This document shows positions 8,565 to 17,566 of a DNA stretch of 64,000 nt, one piece after another. The notes under the pieces are model-generated. The model made no database searches, was not told the DNA's origin, and saw only the letters and a program-made list of their open reading frames with translations. The translations under genes and the position numbers were made by a program. Every line of letters begins with the position of its first letter. Positions within the stretch are counted from its first letter, which is position 1. The stretch comes from Thermoguttaceae bacterium (GTDB lineage Bacteria; Planctomycetota; Planctomycetia; Pirellulales; Thermoguttaceae): contig JAFQUP010000151.1 in NCBI GenBank assembly GCA_017408405.1, positions 50,224 to 114,223 of the forward strand, written 5' to 3'.

Positions 8565-10313
8565 CTAAAAATCAAACCAGAATCCAAAACCTATTTGTTT
8601 TTCCCAGCGATTAAAAAACTGATACTGATCCGCGTAACCCGCCATGGCATAAAGTCCCGTACGCATCGTCTGCTGATAGACCGTCTTCCACTGCCAACCG
8701 GCTTCAAGGGCTGAATACGTCTCAAAATCCGTGTCCTCACTCCAACGAAAATGGAGCGCCAGGAAAGGTGACCCCTGAAAATTCGGAAGCATCATCGGTG
8801 AATATTCCGCCCCAAGCTCAAACTGCCATGGTTTCGCGCCGCAGTCTCGCCAAAAAACGTAATCTCCCCCGACATAAAATCGCCAATTAGCATCCGGCCG
8901 GAACGCAATCCCCCACATGAGGCAGTCACGAACATAATTAATTCGGTAAACCTCTCCCGTCGCTTCATAGTGCTTAACGATCCACTCATCTCCCATATGC
9001 GAGCTGATGTGGTAATAGCCAAATTTGAATTCCCAACGACCTTTTCTAAATGTCAATGGAAAAGCGATCCGATAGTCCGTCCCATGAAGATCCCGATCTC
9101 CCATAAGCGTTAATCGGGCAATGGCACCACACTCAACATCCCACTGAATCCCCTCTGGATAAAGACGGCTCCGGGTACCATACCGAATCAGATTAATTCG
9201 TCCTCCAAGTGTCGGATCCCAGTAAGCAAGACCCGTCGTGTCCTCATTAATAAAATGAATCCCCAAACGTCCCTCACGATTACTCGCGAAATGCGCCCGA
9301 TAAAGGGTTCCGCCAGGAAGCATCTGCCAGCTCCAAGGTTCATTGGACGTCGGTAATTCTCGTCCAAAACCGGGAAGACACGATTTAAATCGGGGATCCC
9401 AGTAATGGTAACGCTCCTCCTCCGGAGAATAAAGTACTTCTCCTCCGCCAATCGCGCGTCCGTTTCCGACCAACCGACCGGAAGAACCGTTCAAAAATGG
9501 ATCCGACTCAAATCCTTCTGAATATTCACCATGACGATCGCCAATACCGCCGTAAGTACTACCCGCAAATCCTGCCCCCTCCGCAATGACAGCATGATCC
9601 GTTATCTTCACACTTCCTGGAACGAGATTTTCTCCCGTATTGTTTTCTCCTGATAAACTGAAATTGCCGTCGGCCCACCCTTGCCCTTCAGCCAAACCGT
9701 GAGAAACGGATCCACCAAAATTAACCTCTCCTTGAGGAAAAGCTTCTCCCTGACCGCGGACACAGTATTCCGCGTTTCCTAATGAATTTCCCTTATTCCA
9801 CGGATAGCCAAGATTTTCCTGATCATATGCCACGACACACGGAGCTGAAACCGAGGATTCTCCCAATTCACAATATGAAACGGACTTCGCGTAACTGGAT
9901 GCTCCAACGCTTGAGTTCAAATCAGCCGAACCGAAATTTTCAGAAAAACCTTGAGAAGCTGACTCGCGAGATCCTGACAGCAAATTTCCGTCAACTGTTT
10001 CACGGGAAGAGAAATTATCGGCAGGAATATTCTCTGAAAACGTGCCGTCTGCCCTGCTCTCCGCCTCTTGCCCCGCTTTCATCCATGAATCGGAATGGTT
10101 TTCCTCGACAATATTTTTCCAGCCGGAAGAATCAAGTACCACGCCAGTGGAGGTTCCCTTTTCAGAAAACACGAAATTTTCTTCTCTCGCCTGATTTTGA
10201 GCAATGCATTCTCTTCCCGTTCCGATACTCACCAAAATCAAAACGAGTGAAAACAAATGAACAAAAATCTTTCGTAAAAAAATTTTTTTAGTAAAATTAC
10301 TGCCTTTCAACAT
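8565..10313 (-). CDS. DUF1207 outer-membrane-like protein with long Ser/Gly-rich N-terminal region
   Basis: 582 residues. A signal peptide ends near 'GRECIAQ' (about residue 39). Residues 45-310 are rich in Ser, Gly, Asn and Glu and look disordered. From about residue 320 the sequence matches the planctomycete DUF1207 family ('PWSWQMLPGGTLYRAHFAS', 'GIHFINEDTTGLAYWDPTLGG', 'GRWEFKFGYYHISSHMGDEW'). It ends in an aromatic residue ('GFGFWFDF'), as outer-membrane beta-barrels do. Most DUF1207 proteins lack so long an N-terminal tract. GAGG precedes the ATG. Function unknown; a beta-barrel in the outer membrane is inferred from amphipathic aromatic strands. Confidence 0.8.
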   Translation of the reverse strand: MLKGSNFTKKIFLRKIFVHLFSLVLILVSIGTGRECIAQNQAREENFVFSEKGTSTGVVLDSSGWKNIVEENHSDSWMKAGQEAESRADGTFSENIPADNFSSRETVDGNLLSGSRESASQGFSENFGSADLNSSVGASSYAKSVSYCELGESSVSAPCVVAYDQENLGYPWNKGNSLGNAEYCVRGQGEAFPQGEVNFGGSVSHGLAEGQGWADGNFSLSGENNTGENLVPGSVKITDHAVIAEGAGFAGSTYGGIGDRHGEYSEGFESDPFLNGSSGRLVGNGRAIGGGEVLYSPEEERYHYWDPRFKSCLPGFGRELPTSNEPWSWQMLPGGTLYRAHFASNREGRLGIHFINEDTTGLAYWDPTLGGRINLIRYGTRSRLYPEGIQWDVECGAIARLTLMGDRDLHGTDYRIAFPLTFRKGRWEFKFGYYHISSHMGDEWIVKHYEATGEVYRINYVRDCLMWGIAFRPDANWRFYVGGDYVFWRDCGAKPWQFELGAEYSPMMLPNFQGSPFLALHFRWSEDTDFETYSALEAGWQWKTVYQQTMRTGLYAMAGYADQYQFFNRWEKQIGFGFWFDF

Positions 10314-10407
10314 TTTTTTACCTCTTAAATCAATCTGATATACTATTTTACCCGATATTTTAATTTAAGGGAAGAGCAAATTTTTTCAGGAAATTTCCCA
10401 CCCCGCC

Positions 10408-10436
10408 TTTTCTTTCTGAACATTTTCGACTATAAT
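10408..10436 (+). promoter_or_regulatory. Putative sigma-70-like promoter of the response regulator gene
   Basis: A perfect -10 hexamer TATAAT lies at 10431-10436. The -35 region 17 bp upstream (TTTTCT, 10408-10413) is weak. The response regulator coding start follows about 140 bp downstream. Confidence 0.45.
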
Positions 10437-10577
10437 ACGTTAAGAAACAGGATTTTTATTCCTGAGTCTCAAAAGAAAATGGCAGCGTATGCGCTTCTGC
10501 TTAAATTTTATCGTAACCTTCAGTTCCCTGGAATTGAACGCACGGCTTATCCAACCCGACTGAAACGGAATTTACCG

Positions 10578-10979
10578 ATGAGTGAAGAAAATAAAATGAG
10601 TGAAGAAAATAAAATGCCCAAAAGAATTCTAATTATTGATGATGACCCGGAAATCACTGAATCCGTTCGCATGACCCTCGAATCACGCGGCTATGAAGTC
10701 TTCAATGCCGCCGACGGAAACCAGGGGCTGATCATGACGGAACAGAAAAATCCAAACCTGATTATTCTCGACATGATGATGCCTAAACGAAGCGGTTTCC
10801 TCGTCCTTGAAAAACTTCGCCGCTCCATGCCGATACCAATTCGGGTCATCATGATTACCGCCAATGAAGGAAACCGACACAAAGCCTACGCTGAAACATT
10901 GGGGGTGGATGACTATATTCGAAAACCATTCCCGATGGATCGTCTGCTGGAAAGTGTGAAACGTCTGATCGGGGAATAG
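10578..10979 (+). CDS. Stand-alone response regulator receiver protein
   Basis: A CheY-type single receiver domain of 133 residues from the ATG at 10578. It shows the acidic pocket 'IDDDPE', the phosphoacceptor Asp in 'ILDMMMP', the conserved Thr/Ala region 'MITAN', and Lys in 'RKPFP'. No output domain follows. The first 12 residues are a perfect duplication (MSEENK twice) from an 18-bp tandem repeat (10578-10613), so ATGs at 10578, 10596 and 10614 are all possible starts. The frame is open further upstream to 10479, but that segment does not look like a receiver domain. No histidine kinase lies nearby. The DUF3754 gene begins 43 bp downstream and is probably cotranscribed. Confidence 0.92.
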   Translation: MSEENKMSEENKMPKRILIIDDDPEITESVRMTLESRGYEVFNAADGNQGLIMTEQKNPNLIILDMMMPKRSGFLVLEKLRRSMPIPIRVIMITANEGNRHKAYAETLGVDDYIRKPFPMDRLLESVKRLIGE

Positions 10980-11022
10980 TAAATCTTCGATTTCCAAAAC
11001 AGAACACGAGGAGTCTCACAAA

Positions 11023-12282
11023 ATGTCCATTCTATCAACATTGAAGAAAATGCTGATTGTTGATAAAAATAATCTGCCGAAACTGGAATGGCTTTCGGCT
11101 GGGGAACATTTTATTCCTATTTATTTTATGGACATCCTGAACCGTGTTCTGGAAGATGAACGGCTGAGTGAAACGGAACGGGAACATTTCCGTACTCTCG
11201 CCCTGATGCTGGAAGAGCATTACCATCTGGACTATCAGAAAGATTTTCTCCAACTCAAAAATGCTTTCGCGCCCTTTGACCCCGATACGGAGGTTCGCTA
11301 TTTTCCGGAATATTCGGAAGCGCATAAAGAAGAATGCCGTGCTCAACTTATCCATGGGGTTGAGAACTTCCTCTCTGTGTGCAATTTCCGGGAAATGACG
11401 GAGGAACAGTGCGCGGAACTGCTGGAAGCGCGCTATCCAGGGATCCTTTCCATCAAAGTCGATATGCGGAAACTGGAATTCTTCAGAATCTTCTACCGCG
11501 GGATTCACCATGAAGAAAAGACCGGGAAGGCACTCTGGCTGCTCAAGGAAAATTACCCAAGCCTCAAATTCAAGCGCATCTTCGTTCTGGCTCGCTATAA
11601 AAAAGAGCACGAAAACCGGGTTCTGGTTAAGGTCTTTCGGGATGTTGATGTGGAGAATCTGAAAGTCGTCGTACCGGAAGTGCGGCTCTGCCTGCCGATA
11701 CGCGACCAGATCAAAGTCGGCGCCTCTTTTTCCGGAGCGCTGGGTACGACGATCCTGAAGATCATTCTGGCGGCAAGTTTTAAACTGGCTCTCCTGATCC
11801 CGATGCTCGCCACATTCGCCCTGGGATTTTTCAGGTCAATCAGCGGTTTCTTCAATTCTCGGATGAAGTGTTTGAAAACCTACTCGGAAAGTCTTTATCA
11901 TCAGAGTCTCGCAAGCAACATGGGGGCCGTGAATCTGCTGGTTGAACAGGCTGAAACGCAGGAAGTGAAGGAAGCGTTCCTGGCATACTTCATGCTTTAT
12001 GTCTGCCGGAAAGAAAATCTGACGATGGAGGAACTTGACGCTCGAGTCGAAGCCTGGCTGGAAAAAAATTTCGGATTCAACGTTGACTTCGAGGTCGATG
12101 ACGCTCTGCGGAAACTGGTGGATAAAAATCTGGCACTGAAATTTCCGCATGAAGACGAATCCGCTGCGCACTACAAAGTTTACGATTTGCCTACTACTCT
12201 GCGCCGTCTGGATGAATTGTGGGACAATTACCACCAGGAAAATAATCTTGGGGACTCAGACCATGATCTACTTGCGGTCTGA
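11023..12282 (+). CDS. DUF3754 (TMEM143-like) membrane protein
   Basis: 419 residues without a signal peptide. The N-terminal two thirds are soluble ('FIPIYFMDILNRVL', 'FFRIFYRGIHHEEKTG', 'LKFKRIFVLARYKKE'). One hydrophobic hairpin at about residues 243-275 ('ILKIILAASFKLALLIPML') is followed by the conserved stretch 'KCLKTYSESLYHQSLASNMGAV' and a helical C-terminus. This matches my recollection of DUF3754, shared with mitochondrial TMEM143, whose function is unknown. RBS GAGGAG. It lies 43 bp after the response regulator. The BMC operon begins 270 bp downstream on the same strand, but nothing links the protein to the compartment. Confidence 0.75.
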   Translation: MSILSTLKKMLIVDKNNLPKLEWLSAGEHFIPIYFMDILNRVLEDERLSETEREHFRTLALMLEEHYHLDYQKDFLQLKNAFAPFDPDTEVRYFPEYSEAHKEECRAQLIHGVENFLSVCNFREMTEEQCAELLEARYPGILSIKVDMRKLEFFRIFYRGIHHEEKTGKALWLLKENYPSLKFKRIFVLARYKKEHENRVLVKVFRDVDVENLKVVVPEVRLCLPIRDQIKVGASFSGALGTTILKIILAASFKLALLIPMLATFALGFFRSISGFFNSRMKCLKTYSESLYHQSLASNMGAVNLLVEQAETQEVKEAFLAYFMLYVCRKENLTMEELDARVEAWLEKNFGFNVDFEVDDALRKLVDKNLALKFPHEDESAAHYKVYDLPTTLRRLDELWDNYHQENNLGDSDHDLLAV

Positions 12283-12552
12283 GTTTCCAGAATTCCAAAA
12301 TCATTTTAAATACTAAAAATACGCGTGCCCAATCAGGGAATAAAACATATTCAAAATTTAATAAAAAAACAAAACAGAGTCTCTAAAATCAGAAAAACCC
12401 GCAAAAACCGCGGTTCTAACTATTAAATTTCTCCAATATTTTCAATCTTTCGAAATCACGTAAAGCAGGTGAACTGGTGTGCCGAAAAAAGATATTGATA
12501 CGTTATTTTTTTGGAAACTCAGCGCGTTGCGGTATCAAATCGCCTGGAAATC

Positions 12553-13227
12553 ATGAATAAGACAAATATCGACCCGGTATTCATCGAACAAATCGTCCGC
12601 CAAATTGTCCTGGAATGCCAGGGAATTCCAGGGAAAAAGGAACCCAATCCCGCTCCGGAATTGGTCGTCAGCATTTCCGCAAGGCATATCCACCTCAGTG
12701 ACGCCGATGTCGAAACCCTTTTCGGCAAAGGATACCGTCTGACTGTTGACAAGGAGCTTTACCAACCCGGTTTTTACGCCGCGAAAGAAACCCTTATGGT
12801 CGTCGGTCCCCGCAAACGTATGCTTCCTTCCGTCCGTATTCTCGGACCAACGCGAAAGCAGTCCCAGGTTGAACTTGCCTTTACTGACGGCATCTCGCTC
12901 GGCATTCCGCTTCCTGTCCGACAGTCTGGTGACCTTGCCGGTACTCCCGGCTGTGTCCTGGTCGGCCCCAAAGGTGTCGTGGAACTGAAATCCGGGGTCA
13001 TCAGAGCGGAACGACATGTCCATATGCACCCAACGGAAGCTGAGTATTACGGAGTAAAAGATAAAGACCGCATGAACCTCCGAGTTCACTCCGGATCATG
13101 CCAAACCACTTTCGAAAATGTTCTCGTCCGTGTCGACAATGGAGTTCATCTGGAAGTTCATCTCGATACCGACGAAGGAAACGCCTGCGATATTGATCAC
13201 GCGGAAAAAATCGAGCTTTACCGCTAA
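12553..13227 (+). CDS. pduL: PduL-type phosphate acyltransferase of the microcompartment
   Basis: 224 residues from the ATG at 12553. An upstream in-frame TTG at 12511 has no ribosome-binding site. PduL hallmarks are the zinc-binding 'SARHIHLS' near residue 42 and '[10 protein letters not shown]' in the second domain, with '[14 protein letters not shown]' and '[12 protein letters not shown]' at the end. It converts acyl-CoA plus phosphate to acyl phosphate and regenerates CoA inside the shell. The first ~22 residues ('[15 protein letters not shown]' plus a short linker) form an amphipathic helix typical of encapsulation peptides. It is the first gene of the BMC operon. In this context the substrate is expected to be lactyl-CoA or propionyl-CoA. 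Confidence 0.94.
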   Translation: MNKTNIDPVFIEQIVRQIVLECQGIPGKKEPNPAPELVVSISARHIHLSDADVETLFGKGYRLTVDKELYQPGFYAAKETLMVVGPRKRMLPSVRILGPTRKQSQVELAFTDGISLGIPLPVRQSGDLAGTPGCVLVGPKGVVELKSGVIRAERHVHMHPTEAEYYGVKDKDRMNLRVHSGSCQTTFENVLVRVDNGVHLEVHLDTDEGNACDIDHAEKIELYR

Positions 13228-13328
13228 TCTTTTGCGACGTTTTTATCTGTCTCCCCAATCAGAATACCCCTCAAAACACTCAGAAATTACGATTTATTAA
13301 TCATTAACTTAACACAAAGGAAAAAGCA

Positions 13329-13631
13329 ATGGCAAAAACATTGGAAGCTTTGGGAATGTTCGAAACAAAGGGTTTCGTCGCTCTCGTGGAAGGCGTTGAC
13401 GCGATGATGAAATCCGCGAACGTCCAGTTCCTCGGTTGGGAGAAACCAGGTTCCGGTATCGTAACCGCGTACGTAACCGGTGACGTGGCTGCCGTAAAAG
13501 CCGCTACGGATGCCGGTGTCGCTGCCGCCAGCAGAGTCGGTGAAGTCCTTGCCGTTCAGGTAATTCCGCGCCCATCCGACGACATCTGCGGACTCCTTCC
13601 CGCCGTAAAAAAAGATTCTGCCAAAAAATAA
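13329..13631 (+). CDS. BMC-H shell hexamer protein 1
   Basis: A 100-residue single BMC domain (Pfam BMC type): '[20 protein letters not shown]' at the N-terminus, '[16 protein letters not shown]' in the middle and 'VIPRPSDD' at the hexamer edge. The final ~15 residues ('KKDSAKK') are a charged tail. AAAGGA precedes the ATG. It forms the shell facets, with the pore at the six-fold axis. It is followed 69 bp later by a second, clearly different BMC-H gene. Confidence 0.97.
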   Translation: MAKTLEALGMFETKGFVALVEGVDAMMKSANVQFLGWEKPGSGIVTAYVTGDVAAVKAATDAGVAAASRVGEVLAVQVIPRPSDDICGLLPAVKKDSAKK

Positions 13632-13700
13632 ATTTTAACCACGAGACAGAATCCAGTTCCAAAATTTATTTCATCACTTAAATTTCAAAAAGGTAAAAAA

Positions 13701-13970
13701 ATGCAAGACGCTCTTGGATTCATCGAAACAAAAGGTCTGGTCGCGCTCATTGAAGCCTGCGATGCCATGTCAAAAGCAGCCAATGTTGACATCCTTAAAA
13801 AAATCAATATCGGCGGAGCCTTCGTCACGGCCGTCGTTCGCGGCGATGTCGGAAGTGTCCGCGCCGCTATTGAAGCAGGAGCCGCTGCCGCTTCACAAAC
13901 CGGTGAACTCGTTTCCAGCCACATCATTCCGCGCCCTGCCGCCGGACTGATGGAAGCATTCATCGACTAA
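13701..13970 (+). CDS. BMC-H shell hexamer protein 2
   Basis: An 89-residue single BMC domain: 'ALGFIETKGLVALIEACDAM', 'VVRGDVGSVRAAIEAGAAAA', 'HIIPRPAAG'. It is close to canonical carboxysome and Pdu hexamers in length and lacks the tail of its neighbour. AAAGG precedes the ATG. With the gene at 13329 it supplies the two hexamer types usual in planctomycete microcompartments. No BMC-T (tandem-domain) gene was found in the window. Confidence 0.97.
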   Translation: MQDALGFIETKGLVALIEACDAMSKAANVDILKKINIGGAFVTAVVRGDVGSVRAAIEAGAAAASQTGELVSSHIIPRPAAGLMEAFID

Positions 13971-14068
13971 AACTACTTCTCTATTCCGTAAATCTTGCGC
14001 GGATCCGTCACAAAAATGGATCCGCCAGGAATTTTGCCGTTCACACCCTTCCATTCGGGAGAAATTTC

Positions 14069-15262
14069 ATGAAAATTCTCGTCGCGAATATCGGCTCAAC
14101 GAGTTTTAAATACCGTCTGTACGATATGGAAACTGAAACACAGCTCGCGAAAGGCCGTATTGAACGAATCGGTGAAACAGCAAGCCCAATTGAGGTTGAG
14201 GTGAATGGGCAAAAATTTTCCAGAGAACTCCCCGTCCCAAACCATGGTGAAGCAGTCCAGCAATGCCTGAACCAACTCACCTCTCCCGAAGTTGACTGCC
14301 TGAAAGATCCCGCGGAAGTCGCTGGAATTGGATTTAAAGCGGTTCATGGAGGCCGTGTCACCGGCGTCCAGATCGTAACGGATGATATTCTCGAAGCGAT
14401 GGAAGAAATGGTTGACATCGCTCCAGCACATAATCCGCCGTATATCGCGGCAATGAGGCAGCTGCAGACTTTATTGCCAAACGTCCCGCTCGTCGCCGCT
14501 TTCGAAACCGGTTTTCATGCCGATATTCCGGAAGCAAACCGGCTCTATGCCGTGCCGGACGAGTGGATCGAAAAATACCAAATCCGGCGTTTCGGATTCC
14601 ACGGGGCCAGTCATCGATTTATCTCCGTTCGCGCAGCCGAAATTCTCGGCCGAAACGACCTCCGCATCATTTCATGCCACCTGGGCGGTTCAAGCTCTAT
14701 TTGCGCTATCGCGAATGGGAAAAGCCGCGCTGCCAGCATGGGAGGAAGTCCGCAGGGTGGACTCCCGCAAAATAATCGTGTGGGTGACTTTGACCCCTAT
14801 CTTCTCCCACATCTGATGAAACGAACCGGAAAATCCTGCGAGGAAATACTTGCCGCGCTCGGCACTCAGGGAGGCCTCTTCGGATTAAGCGGCGGAATAG
14901 GAACCGATATTCGAGACATTATGGCGGCTTTGGACGCGGGAAATCCAAAAGCCAAACGCGCCTTGGACGTTTATGTCTTTGACATTCGCCGATACCTCGG
15001 AGCATATCTCATTGAACTCGGCGGTGCCGACCTGATCGTTTTCACCGGCGGCATCGGTGAAAATCAATGCCGTATTCGAGAAATGATCTGCCGTAACCTG
15101 GAGGAATTCGGAATCATCCTTGATCACGAAAAAAATCAGGCCTGCCGCGCGAATGAGGCTCTCATTTCCGCTGAAAACAGTAAAGTCCAAATCCGGGTTA
15201 TCCCGACAAATGAGGAAATTATCGTCGCGCGCCAAACCGTTGAGGCACTAAAAAACGCCTGA
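14069..15262 (+). CDS. ackA: Acetate/propionate kinase of the BMC operon
   Basis: 397 residues, the usual AckA length. N-terminal phosphate loop 'NIGSTSFKYRL', catalytic 'AVHGGRVTG', 'FETGFH', 'FGFHGASHRF', 'SCHLGGSSS' and the adenosine region 'FTGGIGEN'. It transfers phosphate from acyl phosphate to ADP, here probably lactyl or propionyl phosphate made by PduL. The 'GSTSF' loop and other positions differ from housekeeping AckA ('GSSSLK'), consistent with a BMC-dedicated branch. No encapsulation helix is obvious, so it may act outside the shell. RBS GGGAG. Confidence 0.93.
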   Translation: MKILVANIGSTSFKYRLYDMETETQLAKGRIERIGETASPIEVEVNGQKFSRELPVPNHGEAVQQCLNQLTSPEVDCLKDPAEVAGIGFKAVHGGRVTGVQIVTDDILEAMEEMVDIAPAHNPPYIAAMRQLQTLLPNVPLVAAFETGFHADIPEANRLYAVPDEWIEKYQIRRFGFHGASHRFISVRAAEILGRNDLRIISCHLGGSSSICAIANGKSRAASMGGSPQGGLPQNNRVGDFDPYLLPHLMKRTGKSCEEILAALGTQGGLFGLSGGIGTDIRDIMAALDAGNPKAKRALDVYVFDIRRYLGAYLIELGGADLIVFTGGIGENQCRIREMICRNLEEFGIILDHEKNQACRANEALISAENSKVQIRVIPTNEEIIVARQTVEALKNA

Positions 15263-15332
15263 TTCCGTTCCTCTTAAGTCCCATCCCTTGGGATTCATAC
15301 CAAATTTTACCAGAATTTCACCGAATTAAACG

Positions 15333-15638
15333 ATGTTTATTGGAAAAATCGTCGGCTCAACCGTCGCTACGCAAAAACTCGACTCACTTCGCGGCTGGAA
15401 ACTGCTCATTGTGGAAGCCTATCGAGTGGACCCCGCTTCACAGGATTCACTTCTCCCAACTGGCAGAACCCTCATCACTCTTGATACCCTGGGAGCTGGT
15501 GAAGGGGACTTCGTCATGGTTTGCCAAGGCTCAAGCGCTCGAATGACCCCTGAAACAAAACCAATCCCAACGGACGCGGTTACTATCGGTATCGTCGATA
15601 CGGTAAATATGGGAGGAAAAGTCATTTTCCAAAAATAA
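15333..15638 (+). CDS. BMC-P (EutN/CcmL) shell vertex protein 1
   Basis: A 101-residue pentamer protein of the EutN/CcmL family. It begins 'MFIGKIVGSTVATQKLDSLRG' in its first ~20 residues, carries the family signature 'TLGAGEGDFVMVCQGSSAR' and ends 'AVTIGIVDTVNMGG'. Pentamers cap the vertices of the shell. It is the first of three BMC-P genes in this operon and the closest of them to the canonical sequence. Confidence 0.96.
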   Translation: MFIGKIVGSTVATQKLDSLRGWKLLIVEAYRVDPASQDSLLPTGRTLITLDTLGAGEGDFVMVCQGSSARMTPETKPIPTDAVTIGIVDTVNMGGKVIFQK

Positions 15639-15782
15639 ACCCGTTTTCTGTCTGAAAAAAATACGAATTTCGGACACAATAAGGGAATCACAAAAAATCA
15701 AACACTATTCAAAGCAAGTGTCGATCCAACTGTCAGTTTCAGTCTGACCGCACGGCAAATGTCAGGATTTGAAAGAAACAAG

Positions 15783-17219
15783 ATGAATATTAACGAAAAT
15801 ACCATCAGTAAAATTGTCGCCGAAGTCCTTCAGCAAATGGGCGGAACCCCCAATCCGCCAGCCCCGACGCGTTCTTTCGTCGGTCGTTTCGGTCAATTCA
15901 CCGATCTTGACGAAGCCGTTCAGGCAGCTCGCGCGGCATTTGAACAGCTGGAGAAGAAATCCATCGCGGAACGCCGCCTGGCCATTGACGCCATTCGAAA
16001 CGTCTCCAACTCAAACGCGGTGGAATTTGGTACGCTTGAAATGGAAGAAACCAAAATCGGGCGTCTCGATCACAAAATCGAAAAACAGCAAGGGGTCGGG
16101 CGCGTTACTCCCGGTATTGAATTCCTTCGCAGTGAATGTTTCAGTGGTGACTACGGTCTGACTGTCATTGAATACGCCCCCTATGGAGTCATCGCGGCCG
16201 TTTCACCAGTTACCCATTCTCTGCCGACAATTACGTGTAACGCGATCAACATGATCTCGGCCGGCAATACGATCGTCTTCAGTCCTCACCCCGGCGGCAA
16301 GAAAATCGCGAGCCTCGGCGTTAAAATGTTCAATCAGGCAATCTATGAAGCCATCGGTATCGACAATCTCTTGACGATTCTGACTGAACCCAAAGTCGAA
16401 TACGTTGAAAAACTTTTTGCCCACCCGCTTGTTTCCCTAATCAACGTTACTGGCGGTCCTGCCGTCGGCAGTGTCGCGCTTCGTCAGCAAAAACGCGCCA
16501 TCGTCTCCGGACCGGGCAACCCCCCTGTCGTCGTCGATGAAACGGCCAATCTGGACCATGCGGCACGTTCCATCATCTACGGTGCCTCGTACGATAACAA
16601 CCTGCTTTGCCTCGCGGAAAAAGAAGTTTTCGTGGTGAACAGCGTCTTTGACCAAATGATGGATTCCATGGAACGAGCCGGAGCGTATCGTCTTTCACCC
16701 GAGCAGACAGCAGCTTTTACTGAAAAAGCAATCTCATACGTCGGCGAAGGAGCAGCGCGTCACGCGGTCCCGTCACGCGATTTTCTCGGAAAATCTCCGC
16801 ATGCCATGGGACAGCTCATGGGATGGAATATTCCGGAAAATGTTGAACTTCTCTATGGTGAGACCGACGAAACTAATCCATTTGTTCCTGTGGAGCAGAT
16901 GCTTCCGTTTCTGCCGTTTGTCCGCGCGAATGATGTCGATGAAGCAATTGCCCTGGCCGTCAAATACGAACACGGATTCCATCATACCGGAATCATGCAC
17001 TCAAGAAATATTGAAAACCTCACGAAAATGGGAAAAGCTCTGGATACCACGATTTACGTCAAAAACGGCGCAAGTGTCGCGGGGCTTGGCAACGGCGGTG
17101 AAGGTTATGCTTCCTACTCAATTGCCGGCTGGACGGGCGAAGGAATCACTAATCCGCTCGTTTATACCCGGTCAAGACGATGCACGTTGGTCGATTCCCT
17201 TCATATTTTGGGCAAATAA
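15783..17219 (+). CDS. pduP: CoA-acylating aldehyde dehydrogenase (PduP-like), BMC-targeted
   Basis: 478 residues from the ATG at 15783. An in-frame ATG at 15759 would add eight residues. The first ~20 residues ('INENTISKIVAEVLQQMGG') are a classical amphipathic encapsulation helix joined by a Pro-rich linker (NPPAPTR). The catalytic Cys is in 'DNNLLCLAEKEVFVV', about residue 276. The NAD(P)-binding region is 'AVSPVTHSLPTI', and 'GGPAVG' and 'KNGASVAGLGNGGEG' match the PduP/EutE group. The enzyme oxidises an aldehyde to acyl-CoA with NAD+. With the aldolase in this operon, the aldehyde should be L-lactaldehyde. Confidence 0.95.
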   Translation: MNINENTISKIVAEVLQQMGGTPNPPAPTRSFVGRFGQFTDLDEAVQAARAAFEQLEKKSIAERRLAIDAIRNVSNSNAVEFGTLEMEETKIGRLDHKIEKQQGVGRVTPGIEFLRSECFSGDYGLTVIEYAPYGVIAAVSPVTHSLPTITCNAINMISAGNTIVFSPHPGGKKIASLGVKMFNQAIYEAIGIDNLLTILTEPKVEYVEKLFAHPLVSLINVTGGPAVGSVALRQQKRAIVSGPGNPPVVVDETANLDHAARSIIYGASYDNNLLCLAEKEVFVVNSVFDQMMDSMERAGAYRLSPEQTAAFTEKAISYVGEGAARHAVPSRDFLGKSPHAMGQLMGWNIPENVELLYGETDETNPFVPVEQMLPFLPFVRANDVDEAIALAVKYEHGFHHTGIMHSRNIENLTKMGKALDTTIYVKNGASVAGLGNGGEGYASYSIAGWTGEGITNPLVYTRSRRCTLVDSLHILGK

Positions 17220-17220
17220 T

Positions 17221-17240
17221 CGGCTAAAAGCCGTTTAATT
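17221..17240 (+). other. Small stem-loop after the aldehyde dehydrogenase gene
   Basis: CGGCT-AAA-AGCCG followed by TTTAATTT, just after the TAA stop. Only five base pairs, and the operon continues 40 bp later, so it is more likely a processing or attenuation hairpin than a full terminator. Confidence 0.4.
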
Positions 17241-17261
17241 TAACTTCATTTCATTAAATTT

Positions 17262-17525
17262 ATGTTTCCCGCAAAAGTCATCGGCAAAGCTATTTCCACG
17301 ATTCGCCATCCATCTCTGGCAGGTCAGCGTCTGCTGATCGTCCAGCCGTTGATGCTGGATGGAGTTTCACCGGAAGGTTTTCCTCAACTCTGCCTTGACT
17401 CCCAAATAGGAGCCAGAGTTGGGGACCGGGTAATCCTTACGAGTGACGGAAGTCTGATTGCTGAGCAGGTTCAAAGTAAAAATTGCCCTGCGCGCTGGTC
17501 CGTCGCGGGAATTATGGATGAGTAA
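17262..17525 (+). CDS. BMC-P shell vertex protein 2
   Basis: An 87-residue EutN/CcmL-type protein: 'MFPAKVIGKAISTIRHPSLAGQ' in its first ~22 residues, then 'LLIVQPL' and the shortened signature 'QIGARVGDRVILTSDG', ending 'AGIMDE'. It is more divergent than the first pentamer gene. No clear ribosome-binding site precedes the ATG. It lies 42 bp after the aldehyde dehydrogenase gene and 41 bp before the unknown 290-residue gene. Confidence 0.93.
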   Translation: MFPAKVIGKAISTIRHPSLAGQRLLIVQPLMLDGVSPEGFPQLCLDSQIGARVGDRVILTSDGSLIAEQVQSKNCPARWSVAGIMDE

Positions 17526-17566
17526 ACCGTTAAAATTTCCTGTTTTTCCTCAAGGCCTCCTATCCC

